From contig AP024683.1 in assembly GCA_025999455.1 (NCBI GenBank), positions 1,867,501 to 1,931,500 on the forward strand: 64,000 nucleotides of DNA, in the 5' to 3' direction. Made by a program: the position numbers and the translations under genes. Position 1 is the first letter of the stretch; each line of letters begins with the position of its first letter. Below the pieces are notes generated by a model. That model saw only the letters and a list, made by a program, of their open reading frames with translations. It had not been told where the DNA came from and ran no database searches. This document shows, piece by piece, positions 35,476 through 44,743 of this stretch. This DNA comes from Geminicoccaceae bacterium (GTDB lineage Bacteria; Pseudomonadota; Alphaproteobacteria; Geminicoccales; Geminicoccaceae).

Positions 35476-36992
35476 CCCGTGCCGCTCGACCGGGCCCGGG
35501 CGCGGGCAGGCCCGACCGCGCGACGGATCGCGCCGATCGCCACCCAGGCCCAGACCGTGAGCGTCACGACCCCGAGGAAGGCCGAGACCGGCCGCTCGAA
35601 GAAGGCCAAGAGATTGCCGTCGGCCTTGATCATCGAGGTCATGAAGTGGGTCTCGATCATCTCGCCGAGCACGAGCCCGAGGATCGCGGGCGCGATCGGG
35701 AAGCCGTTCTCTTCCATGAGATAGCCGACCACGCCCAGCACCAGCATGATGCCGACGCCGAACACCGAATTGTTGATCGCGAAGGATCCCACCACACAGC
35801 ACACCAGGATCAGCGGCATCAAGAACTCGCGCGGGATCGCGAGGATCTGGCGGAAGACCTTGATCGCGAGCCAGCCGAGCGGCAGCATCAGGAGGTTGGC
35901 GAGGATGAAGACGATGAAGATCGCGTAGAGGAACTCCGGGTTGTTGAGCATGATCGTGGGCCCGGGGTTCATGCCCTTGATGAAGAGCACGCCGATCACG
36001 ATCGCGGTGATCGTGTCGCCCGGGATGCCGAAGACGAGCGCCGGGACCCAGGCCCCGGCGAGCGCGCTGTTGTTGGCGGTGCCGGCATCCACGACCCCTT
36101 CGATGTGGCCGGTGCCGAACTTCTCGGGCTCTTTCGAAAAGCGCTTCGAGAGCGCGTATGTCACCCAGGCGGCGATGTCGGCGCCGGCCCCGGGCAGCAC
36201 ACCGATCGCCGTGCCGACCAGGTTCGAGCGCAGCACGTTCGGCCAATAGCGACGCAGGAGCCGGCCTTGGCCCTCGAAGACGTTGCCGAGCTTCTGCCGG
36301 CCCGCGAGGTCCTCGATCGCGCGCGGGGAGGTGACCCAGCGCAACACCTCGGCCATCGCGAACATGCCGATCATCGCCGGGATGAAGGAGACCCCGGCGG
36401 TGAGCTCGACGCTGCCGAAGGTGAAGCGCGGATGGCCCGCCGTGGGGTCGATCCCGACCGTGGCGAGCGTGAGCCCGAGCAGGACCGAGACGATCCCCTT
36501 GATCGGCCGGCCGGTCGAGATGAAGACCGCGCAGGAGAGGCCGAACAGCGCCAGCCAGAAATATTCGAAGGAGGAGAAGCCGAGCGCGAACTCGGCCAGG
36601 ATCGGTGCGGAGACGGCGAGCACGAGCGAGCCGAAGATCCCGCCGATCACCGAGAAAACGAGGCCGCAGCCCAACACGAGCTCGGCCTGCCCCTTGCGGG
36701 TGAGCCGGTGCGCGTCCTCGACGTAGGCGGCCGAGGCGGGGGTGCCCGGGATGCGCACGAGGGCGCCGGGCAGGTCGCCCGCGAAGATCGCCATGGCGGT
36801 CGCCGTCACGAGCATGGCGATCGCCGGAACCGGCGGCATGAAGAAGGTGACGGGCACGAGGAGGGCCGTCGCCATGGTCGCGGTGAGGCCGGGCATGGCC
36901 CCCACGAACAGGCCGAAGAGCCCGGCCACCACCATCATCGCCAAGGTGTAGGGCTCGAAGACGAGCCCGAGGGCGGTCTCGAAGGCGCTCAA
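35472..36992 (-). CDS. tctA: Tripartite tricarboxylate transporter, large permease TctA
   Basis: 506 residues, about 11-12 membrane helices. The family signatures GAMPGLTATMATALL (N-terminal) and the repeat GVLPGAGADIAAWVTYALSK in the second half are present. With TctB and TctC it imports a carboxylate, using ion gradients and an extracytoplasmic binding protein. The start appears to be a TTG at 36992, seven bases after the tctB stop, with no clear ribosome site, so coupling to tctB is likely. Confidence 0.94.
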   Translation of the reverse strand: MSAFETALGLVFEPYTLAMMVVAGLFGLFVGAMPGLTATMATALLVPVTFFMPPVPAIAMLVTATAMAIFAGDLPGALVRIPGTPASAAYVEDAHRLTRKGQAELVLGCGLVFSVIGGIFGSLVLAVSAPILAEFALGFSSFEYFWLALFGLSCAVFISTGRPIKGIVSVLLGLTLATVGIDPTAGHPRFTFGSVELTAGVSFIPAMIGMFAMAEVLRWVTSPRAIEDLAGRQKLGNVFEGQGRLLRRYWPNVLRSNLVGTAIGVLPGAGADIAAWVTYALSKRFSKEPEKFGTGHIEGVVDAGTANNSALAGAWVPALVFGIPGDTITAIVIGVLFIKGMNPGPTIMLNNPEFLYAIFIVFILANLLMLPLGWLAIKVFRQILAIPREFLMPLILVCCVVGSFAINNSVFGVGIMLVLGVVGYLMEENGFPIAPAILGLVLGEMIETHFMTSMIKADGNLLAFFERPVSAFLGVVTLTVWAWVAIGAIRRAVGPARARARSSGTG

Positions 36993-36998
36993 GGGGTG

Positions 36999-37475
36999 TT
37001 ACCAATAAAGGCCGGTCAAGGGGCCTTGCGGCAGGGGCACGAGGAGGAGGCGGCGAAAGGCCCAGTCGATCGCGAAGCAGGCGAGGAAGGCGATCGCGAA
37101 CGAGCTCGGGAGCCGCCCGCCGCGGAAGCGCGCGGCGAGCAGCCCCGTGTAGAGCGTCGCCCCGATCAGGAAGCCGACCGGCCGCCAGACGAGGATCAAG
37201 AGCGCGAGGCCGCCCACGACGAGCCCGACGTCGACCACGTGGCCGCCCTTCCGGGCCCACTCGCCGAGCTCGACAAGGCCCTTCACCTCCCGGTTCCGCA
37301 GCCCGGTCGCGACGAGCACGAGGCCACAGATCGCGAAGCCTGCGGCCAACAGGTTCGGCACGAGGCTCGGGCCGAAGCGTTGGCCAGGCATCGGCGGGAA
37401 GCCCGCCGCTTCGAACGCCATGAAGGCGGCGAGCGCGAGGAGCACCACGCCGATCAGCGAATCGTGGATCCGCAC
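36999..37475 (-). CDS. tctB: Tripartite tricarboxylate transporter, small subunit TctB
   Basis: 158 residues with four membrane helices and a charged loop between the first two (GLRNREVKGLVELGEWARKGG), the usual TctB layout. PMPGQRFGPSLVPNLLA is the conserved segment before the second helix. The GTG start has GGAGG six bases upstream. It sits between tctC and tctA. Confidence 0.92.
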   Translation of the reverse strand: MRIHDSLIGVVLLALAAFMAFEAAGFPPMPGQRFGPSLVPNLLAAGFAICGLVLVATGLRNREVKGLVELGEWARKGGHVVDVGLVVGGLALLILVWRPVGFLIGATLYTGLLAARFRGGRLPSSFAIAFLACFAIDWAFRRLLLVPLPQGPLTGLYW

Positions 37476-37503
37476 GCCCGCCTCCGCCGCGCCGCCTCGG
37501 GCC

Positions 37504-38499
37504 TCACTTGGCGAGGCCGAGACCCTTCATGACCACCCCGGTCGACTCGTCGCGCGCCTTCATGAAGGCCGCGAACTCCTCGGGCGGGGCGTAGACCACG
37601 GCGAAGCCGCGGCTCGCCATGAAGTCCTGGTACTCCTTGCTGTCGTAGACCTTCTTGGCGAGCGGCACGAGCTTGTCGGTGACCTCCTTGGGCAGTCCCT
37701 TGGGCCCGGCGAGGCCGCGCCAGGCGCCGAGCTGGAAGTCGATGCCGGTCGCCTCCTTCAAGGTCGGCACGTCGGGGAAGGTCGGGTTGCGCTCCTTGCC
37801 CATGAGCGCCAAAGGCTTGACCTTGCCGGCGTCGATCAAGGCCTTGGCTTCCGGCACCGAGCAGGTCACGAAATCGACCCCGCCCGCGACCATGTCCTGC
37901 AAGGCCGTGGCGGCACCGGTCGAGGGCACCCACTGGACGTGGTCGGCGGGCAGGCCCGCCGCGACGAGCATGCCGCCGAGGGCGATGTGCCAGCTGCCGC
38001 CCTGGGCGGTCCCGGACGCCTTGAACTTGCCCTTGGGCGCGGCCTTGATCGCGTCCAAGAGCTCCTTGGCGCTCTTCCAGGGCGCGTCGGCGCGGACGAT
38101 CACGCCCGCCGGGTCCTCGTTCATGAGCGCGATCGGCGTGTAGTCGGACCATTTGAGATCGGTCAGGCCTTGCCAGTGCATGGACCCGATCTCGAAGGTG
38201 ATGAGGCCGATCGTGTAGCCGTCCGGCGGTGCGGTGGCGACCGCGGCATGGCCGACCACGCCCGACCCACCGGTCCGGTTCACGACGTTCACCGGCACGC
38301 CGAGTTCGGGCTCCATGACCTTGGCGATGATCCGCGCCGTGGCGTCCGTCCCGCCGCCCGCGGCCCAGGGCACGATCAGCGTGATCGGCCGTTCCGGCCA
38401 GGCCGCCGCTGCGGGCCCGGCGAGCCCGAGGGCGAGGAGCGCGGCACCCGCGAGCAAGAACCGGCGCGCGGGACCGCGAGAGGTGGTTGTCTCGTGCAT
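37504..38499 (-). CDS. tctC: Tripartite tricarboxylate transporter substrate-binding protein TctC (Bug family)
   Basis: 331 residues. Signal peptide (about 1-32, LGLAGPAAAAWP) and the Bug fold: ERPITLIVPWAAGGGTDATARII at the N-terminus and VVNRTGGSGVVGHAAVA, the loop that binds the ligand carboxylate. It captures a carboxylate in the periplasm for TctA/TctB; Bug proteins also bind amides and aromatics, so the ligand is open. The GGGGAGG site before the ATG is strong. It is the first gene of the tctC-tctB-tctA-MFS run. Confidence 0.94.
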   Translation of the reverse strand: MHETTTSRGPARRFLLAGAALLALGLAGPAAAAWPERPITLIVPWAAGGGTDATARIIAKVMEPELGVPVNVVNRTGGSGVVGHAAVATAPPDGYTIGLITFEIGSMHWQGLTDLKWSDYTPIALMNEDPAGVIVRADAPWKSAKELLDAIKAAPKGKFKASGTAQGGSWHIALGGMLVAAGLPADHVQWVPSTGAATALQDMVAGGVDFVTCSVPEAKALIDAGKVKPLALMGKERNPTFPDVPTLKEATGIDFQLGAWRGLAGPKGLPKEVTDKLVPLAKKVYDSKEYQDFMASRGFAVVYAPPEEFAAFMKARDESTGVVMKGLGLAK

Positions 38500-38664
38500 G
38501 ATGGGCCTCCCCTCCGGAATGCGCCGCGACGCGGGGTCGGGGCATCCGGCCGGCGGCCAAGCTAGCGGTGGGGGCCGGGTCCGCCAAGCGCGGCGGGTGC
38601 GCGGCGCGGCTGCGTCCGGCGCGGGTCGTCCCCGCGAGTGTTCGGGAAAAAAGCGGGCTGCGAC

Positions 38665-38692
38665 TTGACGGAAGAGGCCCCGTCTCTAGAGT
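38665..38692 (+). promoter_or_regulatory. Candidate promoter for prkA-yeaH-spoVR
   Basis: TTGACG (38665-38670), a 16-base spacer and TAGAGT (38687-38692). The sequence just upstream contains the only A-tract of the neighbourhood (GGAAAAAAG, about 38645). Transcription from here would give a leader of about 380 bases before prkA. No convincing sigma-54 or EcfG-type element was found in the gap. Confidence 0.5.
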
Positions 38693-39080
38693 ACAAGTCG
38701 GGTGATGGAGATCGACGGAGCGGATCGGACCCTGAGCTTATGATCGTCACGGAGGCGGCCTTCGGCCGTGGCGTTCCGGACAAGATCGACCAGCGTCGGG
38801 CCAACGACCGGAAGCTTCCCGTCCCGCCGGGCCATCGGTCCGGTGCCGATCTCTCGACAGCCGTCACCCGATCGTCATCGTGCAGCCTGCCGGTCGCGAC
38901 GCGGCCATCGATCGACCCGGGGTACGTCCGGGCACCGATCGGTAGGACTCCGTTAACCAGGACCTGCTTGAATGAGCCGGACGGCCCGTCGAGGGTCCCG
39001 GGCGGGGAAGGTCGTGCGACGGTCGGCGGTGGAGGTGGGGGGAGCAGAGGCCTCGCGAGCGAGCGGAGAGGTGGACGCGG
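38693..39080 (+). other. Long non-coding leader upstream of prkA
   Basis: The gap between tctC (start 38499) and prkA (39081) is about 580 bases, the only gene-free stretch over 300 bases in the window. No frame here has a credible protein. The part from 38700 to 38960 is less GC-rich and has scattered short inverted repeats (for example around GGCCTTCGGCC at 38757-38767). It could be a regulated 5' leader or hold an undetected small RNA. Confidence 0.4.
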
Positions 39081-41012
39081 ATGCAGGCTCCGAAGAGCGA
39101 TTTCCAGTCGTTGATCGAGCAGGATCGGGCGAACCGCGCCAAGAAGTCCTGGCGCGGCACCTTGCTCGACTATCTGGAGCTCGTGAAGCAGAACCCGAGG
39201 CTCGCCGACACCGCCCACCAACGCATGTACCGGATGATCGTCGATGCCGGGGTGTCCGAGCTCGACCTCGAAGCCGACCCGCGGGCCAAGCGGGTGTTCG
39301 GCGATCAGCACGTCAAGGTCTACAACTTCTTCAAAGACGAGTTCTTCGGCATGGAGCGGACGCTCGACAAGATCGTCCGCTATTTCCACTCGGCGGCGAT
39401 GGGCGGTGAGGAGGCGCGTCAGGTCCTCTACCTCATGGGCCCGGTCGGCTCCGGCAAGAGCTCGCTCGTCGAGCGGCTCAAGCGCGGCCTCGAAGAGCTC
39501 GACCCCATTTACGTGATCGAGGGCTCGCCCACCTTCTGCAACCCCTTGTGCCTCATCCCGCGGCATCTCCGGCCGGCCTTCGAGGAGATGCTCGGCGTGC
39601 GGATCGAGGGCGACATCGACCCGGTCACGCGCTGGCGCCTCGTCAACGAATACAAGGGCGAATACGAGAAGATGCCGGTCGTCACCATGTCCTTCTCGGT
39701 CCGCGCCCGGCGCGGGATCGGCGTGGTGCCGCCGGTCGACCCGAACAATCAGGACACCTCCGTCCTCATCGGCTCGGAGGACATCTCCAAGCTCGACCGC
39801 TACAGCGAGGGCGATCCGCGGGTCCTCGAGCTCAACGGCGCCTTCAACGTCGGCAACCGCGGCATGGTGGAGTTCATCGAGGTCTTCAAGAACGAGACCG
39901 AGTATCTCCACACGATGATCACCGCCACCCAGGAGAAGATGGTCCCGGCCCCCGGCCGGCACGGGACGGTCTACGTCGACACGGTGATCGTCGCCCACAG
40001 CAACGAGGCCGAGTGGCAGAAGTTCAAGGCCGACCACACCAACGAGGCGATCCTCGACCGCATCGTCGTGGTCAAGGTGCCCTACAATCTCCGCCTCTCC
40101 GAAGAGGTGAAGATCTACAAGAAATTCCTCAAGCGCTCGCATTTCGATCTGAAGATCGCACCGCACACCCTCGAGATCGCCTCGATGTTCGCGATCCTCT
40201 CGCGGCTCGAACCGACCCCGAAGTGCGATCTCTTGACCAAGCTCAAGATCTACAACGGCGAGGAGGTCCTGGAGAAAGGGCGGCCCAAGAAGCTCACCGC
40301 CCACGAGCTGCGCGAGGACGCCAAGCGCGAGGGTCTCTTCGGGATCTCCACCCGCTTCATCATGAAGGCCCTCGACGTCGCACTCACGCGCAACAACGGC
40401 TCGATCCATCCGATCGTCGTCCGCGAGGCGCTGATCGGGATGGTCAAGGAGGCGGAGTTCCCCGACGATCTCAAGAAGCAATATCTCGAATTCCTGCAGG
40501 ACACGCTGCACAAGGTCTATCTGGAGCTCCTCGAGAAGGACATCACCAAGGCCTTCGTCTACAGCTTCAAGGACCAGGCCGAGACGCTGTTCCAGAACTA
40601 TCTCGACCACGCCGAGGCCTACGTCACCAAGTCCAAGGTCAAGGACCCGGTGACGCGCGAGGAGATGCACCCCGACGAGGGCTTCTTGAAGTCGATCGAG
40701 GAGCAGATCGCGATCATCGGCCCGGCCGCCGACGGCTTCCGCCAGGAGGTCATCGCCTATCTCTGGTCGGCGATGCGGCGCGGCGAAACGCTCTCCTACA
40801 CGGCCTACGAGCCCTTGAAGGAGGCGATCGAGAAGAAGCTCATGAACTCGGTGCGCGACATCAGCCGGATCATCACCAAGGCGCGCACGCGCAACGAGGA
40901 GCAGCGGCAGAAATACGATGCGATGGTCCAGAACCTGCTGGCCCAGGGCTATCCGGAGGACAGCATCGACACGATCCTCAAATATGCCGCCAATCATCTC
41001 TGGAAGGATTGA
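39081..41012 (+). CDS. prkA: PrkA family serine protein kinase (YeaG-like)
   Basis: 643 residues, the normal length for PrkA/YeaG. The N-terminal AAA+ module has a Walker A at about 120-127 (GPVGSGKSS) and the conserved stretch PTFCNPLCLIP; the C-terminal kinase-like region ends RIITKARTRNEEQRQKYD. In enterobacteria YeaG with YeaH is induced by nitrogen starvation and stress; in Bacillus PrkA affects sporulation. Some members appear to act more as AAA+ proteases or remodellers than as kinases. GGAGAGGTGG precedes the ATG. It is the first gene of a three-gene operon. Confidence 0.96.
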   Translation: MQAPKSDFQSLIEQDRANRAKKSWRGTLLDYLELVKQNPRLADTAHQRMYRMIVDAGVSELDLEADPRAKRVFGDQHVKVYNFFKDEFFGMERTLDKIVRYFHSAAMGGEEARQVLYLMGPVGSGKSSLVERLKRGLEELDPIYVIEGSPTFCNPLCLIPRHLRPAFEEMLGVRIEGDIDPVTRWRLVNEYKGEYEKMPVVTMSFSVRARRGIGVVPPVDPNNQDTSVLIGSEDISKLDRYSEGDPRVLELNGAFNVGNRGMVEFIEVFKNETEYLHTMITATQEKMVPAPGRHGTVYVDTVIVAHSNEAEWQKFKADHTNEAILDRIVVVKVPYNLRLSEEVKIYKKFLKRSHFDLKIAPHTLEIASMFAILSRLEPTPKCDLLTKLKIYNGEEVLEKGRPKKLTAHELREDAKREGLFGISTRFIMKALDVALTRNNGSIHPIVVREALIGMVKEAEFPDDLKKQYLEFLQDTLHKVYLELLEKDITKAFVYSFKDQAETLFQNYLDHAEAYVTKSKVKDPVTREEMHPDEGFLKSIEEQIAIIGPAADGFRQEVIAYLWSAMRRGETLSYTAYEPLKEAIEKKLMNSVRDISRIITKARTRNEEQRQKYDAMVQNLLAQGYPEDSIDTILKYAANHLWKD

Positions 41013-41048
41013 GGCCGGGCGCGGCGCGGGCCGGAGGGGCGGTGGGCG

Positions 41049-42230
41049 ATGAGCACGGTCTTCCGCCCCTACAACGAGAGCGACGCGCTGCGCTCCGACC
41101 GCAGCGCCGCCGACCGCAAGCGCCACCGCGAGAAGCTCCGCAAGGCGCTCAAGGAGAACATCGCCGACATCATCGCCGAAGAGAGCATCATCGGTCGCGA
41201 CCGCGACCGGATCATCAAGGTGCCGATCCGCGGCGTGCGCGAATACCGCTTCGTGTTCGGCGAGAACGAAGGCGGGGTCGGCACGGGCGACGGCTCGACC
41301 AAGCCCGGCCAGGTCATCGGCCAAGCCGGCCAGCGCGGCGAGCGCGGGCCGGGCCCCGCGGGTAGCGATCCGGGCGTCGATTATTACGAGACCGAGATCA
41401 CGCTCGACGAGCTCGTCGAGATCATGTTCGAGGACCTCGAGCTCCCCGACATGGAGCGCAAGATCCTCCGCCAGCTCCTGGCCGATCGGACCGCCAAGCG
41501 GCAGGGCTACAAGAAGGCGGGGATCCGCGTCCATCTCGACCGCCGCCGGACGGTGCGGTCGAAGATCCGCCGCCGGATCGCCGCCGGGCTCGGGCCCGCC
41601 GCCGAAGACGGCGAGCCGCAGCCCTTCGGCTTCCGCAAAGAAGATCTGATTTATCGCCGCCTCGTCGAGGAGCCGCGCGAAGAGAGCAACGCCGTGGTGA
41701 TCTGTATCATGGACACCTCGGGCTCGATGGACCGGCTCAAGAAATATCTGGCGCGCAGCTTCTTCTTCCTCCTCTACCAGTTCGTCCGTACCAAGTACGA
41801 GAACACCCAGCTCGTCTTCATCGGCCACCACACCGAGGCCAAGGAGGTGAGCGAGCACGAATTCTTCCACAAGGGCGAATCGGGCGGCACGTTGATCTCC
41901 TCGGGCTACAAGAAGGCGCTCGAGATCATCGAGGACCGGTTCCATCCCGAGCATTGGAACATCTACGCCTTCCACTGCTCGGACGGCGACAATTTCGAAA
42001 GCGACAACGAGGCGGCGCTCGAGGCCGCGCGAAGGCTCTGCGAGGTCTGCAACCTGTTCGGCTACGGCGAGATCAAGCCTCTGGGCTCGCATTATTACGA
42101 CAGCTCGATGCTCGAGCATTTCAAAGCGCTCGATGCCGACAATTTCCACGCCGTGCTGATCGAACGGCGCGAGGACGTGTGGCCGGCCTTCCGTCAGCTC
42201 ATGGCCAAGGACCGGGAGGCGGCGACGTGA
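41049..42230 (+). CDS. yeaH: YeaH/DUF444 family protein
   Basis: 393 residues. An N-terminal charged segment with a Gly-rich patch is followed by a von Willebrand A-like domain with a MIDAS-type motif (IMDTSGSMDRLKKY, about residues 220-235), and DGDNFESDNEAA further on. The family is always found next to PrkA and is thought to work with it in stress signalling. The ATG is 36 bases after prkA; the stop overlaps the spoVR start as GTGA. Confidence 0.95.
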   Translation: MSTVFRPYNESDALRSDRSAADRKRHREKLRKALKENIADIIAEESIIGRDRDRIIKVPIRGVREYRFVFGENEGGVGTGDGSTKPGQVIGQAGQRGERGPGPAGSDPGVDYYETEITLDELVEIMFEDLELPDMERKILRQLLADRTAKRQGYKKAGIRVHLDRRRTVRSKIRRRIAAGLGPAAEDGEPQPFGFRKEDLIYRRLVEEPREESNAVVICIMDTSGSMDRLKKYLARSFFFLLYQFVRTKYENTQLVFIGHHTEAKEVSEHEFFHKGESGGTLISSGYKKALEIIEDRFHPEHWNIYAFHCSDGDNFESDNEAALEAARRLCEVCNLFGYGEIKPLGSHYYDSSMLEHFKALDADNFHAVLIERREDVWPAFRQLMAKDREAAT

Positions 42231-43630
42231 GCGGCTGGACGCTCGCCGACCTCGAGCGCTGGGACGAGCGGATCCGCGAGAAGGTCGCGGAGTTCGGGCT
42301 CGACTGCTATCCCCAGGAGTTCGAGATCTGCGACCAGAACGCGATGCTGGGCTACATGGCCTATCACGGGATGCCGGCCCACTACCCGCACTGGTCGTTC
42401 GGCAAGGCCTACGAGCAGACCAAGACCATGTACGACCACGGGGTCACGGGTCTGCCCTACGAGCTCGTCATCAACAGCAATCCGTGCCTCGCCTATTTGA
42501 TGCGAGACAACAGCCTGTTGCTGCAGATTTTGACGATCGCGCACGTCTACGGACACAACGACTTCTTCAAGAAGAATTTCACCTTCACGAGCGCGACCCG
42601 CGCCGAGGACACGCTCGCCGCCTTCAAGATCCGCGCCGATCGGGTGCGGCGCTACATCGAGGACCCGTCGATCGGTGCCGATGCCGTCGAGCAGTTCCTC
42701 GACGCGGCGCACGCCCTCATGTTCAACCGCAACCGCAACCAGGCGATCCGCAAGCTCGATCCGCAGTCCCAGCGCGAGCGCCTGCTCGACAAGGCGCGGC
42801 CGCGCCCGGACCCGTTCGCCCATCTGCACAAACGGCCGGAGCCGGTCGAGCCCGACCTGCGCCGGACGCCCGTCGAGCCCGACCTCGATCTCTTGCTCTT
42901 CATCCGCGACCACAATCGCGAGCTCGCCGATTGGCAAAAGGATCTGTTGACGATCGTCGACGAGGAGGCGCGGTACTTCTTGCCGCAGATCGAGACCAAG
43001 ATCATGAACGAGGGGTGGGCGAGCTTCTGGCACCACCGGATCTTGACCTCGCTCGACCTGCCGGCCGATCTCCACCTCGAATTCCTGGTCCGTCACAATC
43101 AAGTCGTGAGCCCCCTGCGCGGCGGCATCAACCCCTACCATCTCGGCTTCTGCGTCTGGCGGGACATCGAAAAGCGGTTCGGCGGCGAGGGCAGCGCGGA
43201 AGCGCGGGCGAAACTCTTCGCGGTGCGCGAGAGCGAGCGCGACACCTCCTTCCTGCGCCGCTTCTTGACCCGCGAGCTCATGCACGAGCTCGATCTCTTC
43301 ACCTGGAAGCCGCGCGGCGAGCACCTCGTCGTGTCCGAAATCAGCGACGAGGAGGGCTGGGAAAAGGTCAAGGCCCAGCTCCTCATGCAGGTGGGCGCCG
43401 GCTCGATCCCGGTCATCGCCGTCGTCGATGCCGACTATCGCGGCACCCGCACGCTCTATCTGCGCCACGAGCACGACGGCCGCGACCTCGACATCGGCAG
43501 TGCGGAAAAGACCCTCGCCCACGTCCGCACGCTCTGGGGCCACAAGGTCCATCTCGAGACCCGGCTCAAGGGAAGGCCGGCTCTCTTGACCTCGGGGCCG
43601 GACGGCTTCGACGCCAAGCTCCTCGTCTGA
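42227..43630 (+). CDS. spoVR: SpoVR family protein (YcgB-like)
   Basis: 467 residues, mostly helical, with signature blocks CYPQEFEICDQNAMLGYMAYHGMP at the start (quoted in part only as CYPQEF...YMAYHGMP), AHVYGHNDFFKKN, and INPYHLGFCVWRDIEKRFGG. Several conserved His, Glu and Cys suggest a metal site. The biochemical role is unknown; it is named from Bacillus spore cortex formation but is widespread in non-sporulators. The GTG start has GGGAGG nine bases upstream and overlaps yeaH by four bases. It closes the prkA-yeaH-spoVR operon. Confidence 0.95.
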   Translation: MSGWTLADLERWDERIREKVAEFGLDCYPQEFEICDQNAMLGYMAYHGMPAHYPHWSFGKAYEQTKTMYDHGVTGLPYELVINSNPCLAYLMRDNSLLLQILTIAHVYGHNDFFKKNFTFTSATRAEDTLAAFKIRADRVRRYIEDPSIGADAVEQFLDAAHALMFNRNRNQAIRKLDPQSQRERLLDKARPRPDPFAHLHKRPEPVEPDLRRTPVEPDLDLLLFIRDHNRELADWQKDLLTIVDEEARYFLPQIETKIMNEGWASFWHHRILTSLDLPADLHLEFLVRHNQVVSPLRGGINPYHLGFCVWRDIEKRFGGEGSAEARAKLFAVRESERDTSFLRRFLTRELMHELDLFTWKPRGEHLVVSEISDEEGWEKVKAQLLMQVGAGSIPVIAVVDADYRGTRTLYLRHEHDGRDLDIGSAEKTLAHVRTLWGHKVHLETRLKGRPALLTSGPDGFDAKLLV

Positions 43631-43634
43631 CGGG

Positions 43635-44624
43635 TCACGAACCGGCGTGGAACAGCCGCCGGTTCGCGAGGGTGGGGATCCGCGCCCCGGACAGCCGTGC
43701 CCGGAGCGCCGCGCCGAGACCGCGGGCCAAGAGCGGGAGCAGCCGGGGCTCGCGCCCGAGCTCGCGGAGCAGCCGGCCCAACGCCCGCGCGCGGAGCGCG
43801 TCGATCGCCCGGCGGTAGCGCCGCGCCGCCTCGAGCCGGCGCCGTCGGCGGGCGAGGGCGGCGCGGATCTCGGGGCTCGCGACACCGTCGAGGATCCGCT
43901 CGGCCACGGCCTGGGCCTCGAGCTGGTGGTCGAGGGCGGCCGCTCCGGCCGAGCTCGTCACCTGCGAGCCGGCCCGCAACCGATAATGGTAGAGCGGCTC
44001 GTTCAGGAGCCAGGCAAAGGCCCCGGCCACCAGACCATCGAGGGTGAAGAGGAAATCCTCGCAGCGCACGATCTCGGGCCGCCAGCGGATCCCGTGCGCG
44101 CGCAAGAAGGCGTGCCGCACGAGCGGCTTGAGCGTGCCGTAGCCGATCGCCTCGGGGGGGTCGCGGTCGAGGAAGCGGGCGATCGTCAAGCGGCTCGCAC
44201 CGGCCGGCTCGGCGAAGAGCAGCCGGGCCCGCGGCCAGTCGGTGCCCTCGGCCTCGATCCACTGATCGTCGGCGAGCCAATCGGCGCCGACCGCCTCGGC
44301 GGTCGCCACCATCCGCGCGAGCCGGTCCGGTTCCATCCGATCGTCGGCGTCGAGGACACCGATCCAGCGGCCGCGTGCGACGGCGAGGGCGGTGTTCCGC
44401 GCCGCCGCCGCACCGCGTGGGGTCGCGTGGCGGAGGATCCGGAGCCGCGCGTCGCGGGCGCGTCGGGCCTCGGCGATCGCGAGCGAGCCGTCGCGCGACC
44501 CGTCGTCCACGAGGATCACCTCGAGCGCGGTGAGCGTCTGGCCGAGTGCCGAATCGAGCGCGTCGGCGAGCCAGGGCTCGGCGTCGCGACAGGCGATCAG
44601 CACGCTCACGACGGGCTCGGTCAC
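43635..44624 (-). CDS. Family 2 glycosyltransferase
   Basis: 329 residues. GT-A fold: VSVLIACRDAEPWLADAL, VDDGSRDGSL and the metal motif LDADDRMEPDRL, followed by RCEDFLFTLDGL, the catalytic-base region (ED). The C-terminal ~90 residues are Arg-rich and helical. It resembles WcaA/GT2 enzymes of surface polysaccharide synthesis; donor and acceptor are unknown. The GTG start is divergent from xthA; its 3' end meets spoVR four bases away. Confidence 0.9.
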   Translation of the reverse strand: MTEPVVSVLIACRDAEPWLADALDSALGQTLTALEVILVDDGSRDGSLAIAEARRARDARLRILRHATPRGAAAARNTALAVARGRWIGVLDADDRMEPDRLARMVATAEAVGADWLADDQWIEAEGTDWPRARLLFAEPAGASRLTIARFLDRDPPEAIGYGTLKPLVRHAFLRAHGIRWRPEIVRCEDFLFTLDGLVAGAFAWLLNEPLYHYRLRAGSQVTSSAGAAALDHQLEAQAVAERILDGVASPEIRAALARRRRRLEAARRYRRAIDALRARALGRLLRELGREPRLLPLLARGLGAALRARLSGARIPTLANRRLFHAGS

Positions 44625-44743
44625 GGCGCGCTCCCCCGGGGTTCCCCGGCCCCCGACCTCCCGGTCGGGTTCGGCTGCCGTCGCGGCCTCTCGACGCGGC
44701 CGCGGCGGCCGGCTAGCTGGCCGGCCGGATCCGGAGACCTGCC

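Noticed and set aside
38638-39114. A plus-strand open frame in the prkA leader
   Set aside because: It overlaps the prkA start, has no ribosome site and its translation is Arg/Gly/Ser-rich without a fold; treated as non-coding.
38562-42149. A minus-strand open frame of nearly 1,200 codons opposite prkA-yeaH
   Set aside because: It is the mirror of GC-rich, third-position-biased coding sequence; its translation is low-complexity and Asp/Glu/Leu-rich, and the plus-strand proteins are unmistakable families.
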